A stretch of 27,175 nucleotides of DNA, from contig JADJYW010000013.1 in NCBI GenBank assembly GCA_016719605.1, positions 1 to 27,175 on the forward strand. The letters run 5' to 3'. Made by a program: the position numbers and the translations under genes. The stretch is from Lewinellaceae bacterium. Its GTDB lineage: Bacteria > Bacteroidota > Bacteroidia > Chitinophagales > Saprospiraceae. Below the pieces are notes generated by a model. It saw nothing but the letters and a program-made list of their open reading frames with translations. It was not told the origin of the DNA and did not search any database. Positions within the stretch are counted from its first letter, which is position 1. Every line of letters starts with the position of its first letter. Below, in pieces: positions 25,985 through 27,175 of this stretch.

Positions 25985-27175
25985 TCACTCTCTTCGCAGA
26001 GAGTGGACGTTTTTCTGGATGGCAAGTTGTCGGCTCTCGAGGGCTTTTTTCTAAGCCACCTTGGCTGCTCAACGCAAGGCGTCAGGCTTGCATGAGGTTT
26101 GCTGGGCGCTGAAAGTGTAGTTGTTCGGCGCTGACGAAACCGGTGGAGCCCACCGCCCTTTTTGTGGTATTCCGTTTGGGTAGTAATTGTAAATACACTG
26201 CGCGAGGCCGAGGGTTTTGTTACCCAGCTTCGTCCGCTCGGTGGAGTTGATAAAGTGTTTGCGGGCGTTCTCTTGTTCGAGGGCTGAATGCATTTCCAGC
26301 ATTTCTTTTTGGGCATCTACCGTTCACACGGCGATAATAGCCGGTTCGCGTTTGGCCTGGGTGCCGCCACCGTCCCCCAGATCGGGATACTGACCAGCAA
26401 ACATGCACCGCCGAGGGGATAAAATACCATGGTATCGTTGGCGAATGCACCTTGCCACCCGGCTGGTACTGCAGGCAAAACGTAACGAAGGCATCCAGGC
26501 TTTACGATAGAGGTCCATTTGGAGCGGCCCAGTTCGCGGCCTTTGGCAGCGACACTCCGGGCGGTTCGATGCAGTTCAGTTCGGCGCTAATCGTTTGTAT
26601 CGGTATATCTGGCGAGCAGGGTGGGCAGGTCATCAGCCAGGTTGAGTTCCCGTTTCACCAGCATACGCATCGTTGGTTTGTACAGGGCATTGACGACGAC
26701 ATCGCTGCCGAGGCAGGTTGTCGCGGTCGGTACGCAGGGGCTGGAAAGTGCCAGGTGGAGGCGGTCTACATCGAGTTGCTCCGCAAAACCGGCAGCCGTG
26801 TGGCGTGGTTTCGGAGCAGTTGTCGAGGTTGCCGATGTTTTTGTCCACACCTTCAGGTTTTCGGCGATGGCAGAAGGGCCGAGAGGGGCATCGGTCACTT
26901 GATCGGAGCGTTTTTGGGCAACGGTTAATTGTCGGTGTACATACTGACGGTAGTACCGGGCGGCCTTCAGGGCAGTCGGGTAGAGTTATAAACAGCACTG
27001 GTTGAGGGAAAATGCTCGGCGTGAGGTTTGCGGGGCACTGAAGCTAATTTTTTCATCGCTGGTACTGAACCCGTGCGCTGGCCGGAATACCGGGGCCGCT
27101 GGATGGAATACTGGTAGCCACGTGCTGGCGAAAGTTGCGCGGAAGCCCGGTGGCCGTGTTCTCCTTGATCTGCCA
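25985..27175 (-). pseudogene. TolC-like outer-membrane efflux protein, partial and frameshifted
   Basis: The gene enters from the right edge, so the start is outside the window. Family segments appear in order on the minus strand in changing frames: IKENTATGLP (27160), FSTSDEKISFSAPQT, TALKAARYYRQYV and TVAQKRSDQVTD (26940), EQLDVDRLHLAL (26760), NLADDLPTLL (26620), MDLYRKAWMPSLR (26518), DGGGTQAKREPAIIAV (26360), MLEMHSALEQENARKHFINSTERTKLGNKTLGLAQ (26300), SAQQT (26110), and a C-terminus QLAIQKNVHSLRRE with stop at 25985. These match the long helices and repeats of outer-membrane factors. At least eight indels occur in 1.2 kb, the densest in the window. It is the first visible gene of the efflux operon. 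Confidence 0.78.

Noticed and set aside
25986..26005. Hairpin CACTCTC/GAGAGTG as a terminator of the TolC-like gene
   Set aside because: The 7-bp stem overlaps the last codons and has no T-run on the transcribed strand; the operon appears to continue into the adaptor gene.

Overview
The window looks like a member of the Bacteroidota, probably near the Saprospiraceae. The basis is family content: a PorP/SprF-type outer-membrane protein, a cell-surface protein with SprB-like repeats and a gliding-motility-type (CHU_C) C-terminal domain, a hybrid two-component system with TPR sensor, receiver and AraC output, an ORF6N protein, and genes without obvious Shine-Dalgarno sites. Many genes are broken by single-base indels, yet conserved residues resume in another frame after each break. 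That fits sequencing or assembly errors at least as well as true gene decay. The breaks are densest at 1-4.0 kb and 20.8-27.2 kb.

Left part (1-5.1 kb): a broken ORF6N gene, two minus-strand tRNAs (Thr-CGT, then Pro-CGG) with a terminator and a strong inverted repeat between them, a heavily frameshifted hybrid two-component regulator with an odd insertion in its receiver domain, and an intact alpha-carbonic anhydrase lipoprotein.

Central part (5.2-20.8 kb): this appears to be one co-regulated locus. An ECF sigma factor and a membrane-bound TPR anti-sigma candidate head a minus-strand operon. It continues with an exported papain-like protease, an exported beta-propeller/CARDB-like/caspase protein (probably one frameshifted gene) and a PorP/SprF protein. 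On the plus strand lie four more transcription units: a small membrane protein + HTTM/DCC protein + degenerate ABC exporter; a P-loop NTPase; a FnIII/CARDB-like protein + SprB-like surface protein; and an outer-membrane barrel. All five units, including that of the sigma factor itself, are preceded by the same two-box motif, (G/A)GTAAC-N14-GCGATAT(A/G)C, always with exactly 14 bases between the boxes. I read this as the promoter of the local sigma factor, so the locus would be a self-contained regulon for an envelope or surface system linked to type IX secretion. This is the most interesting content of the window.

Right part (20.8-27.2 kb): a tripartite RND efflux operon on the minus strand (TolC-like outer-membrane factor running off the right edge, lipoprotein membrane-fusion protein, RND permease), all heavily frameshifted. 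A small unrecognised plus-strand gene sits between the fusion protein and the permease.
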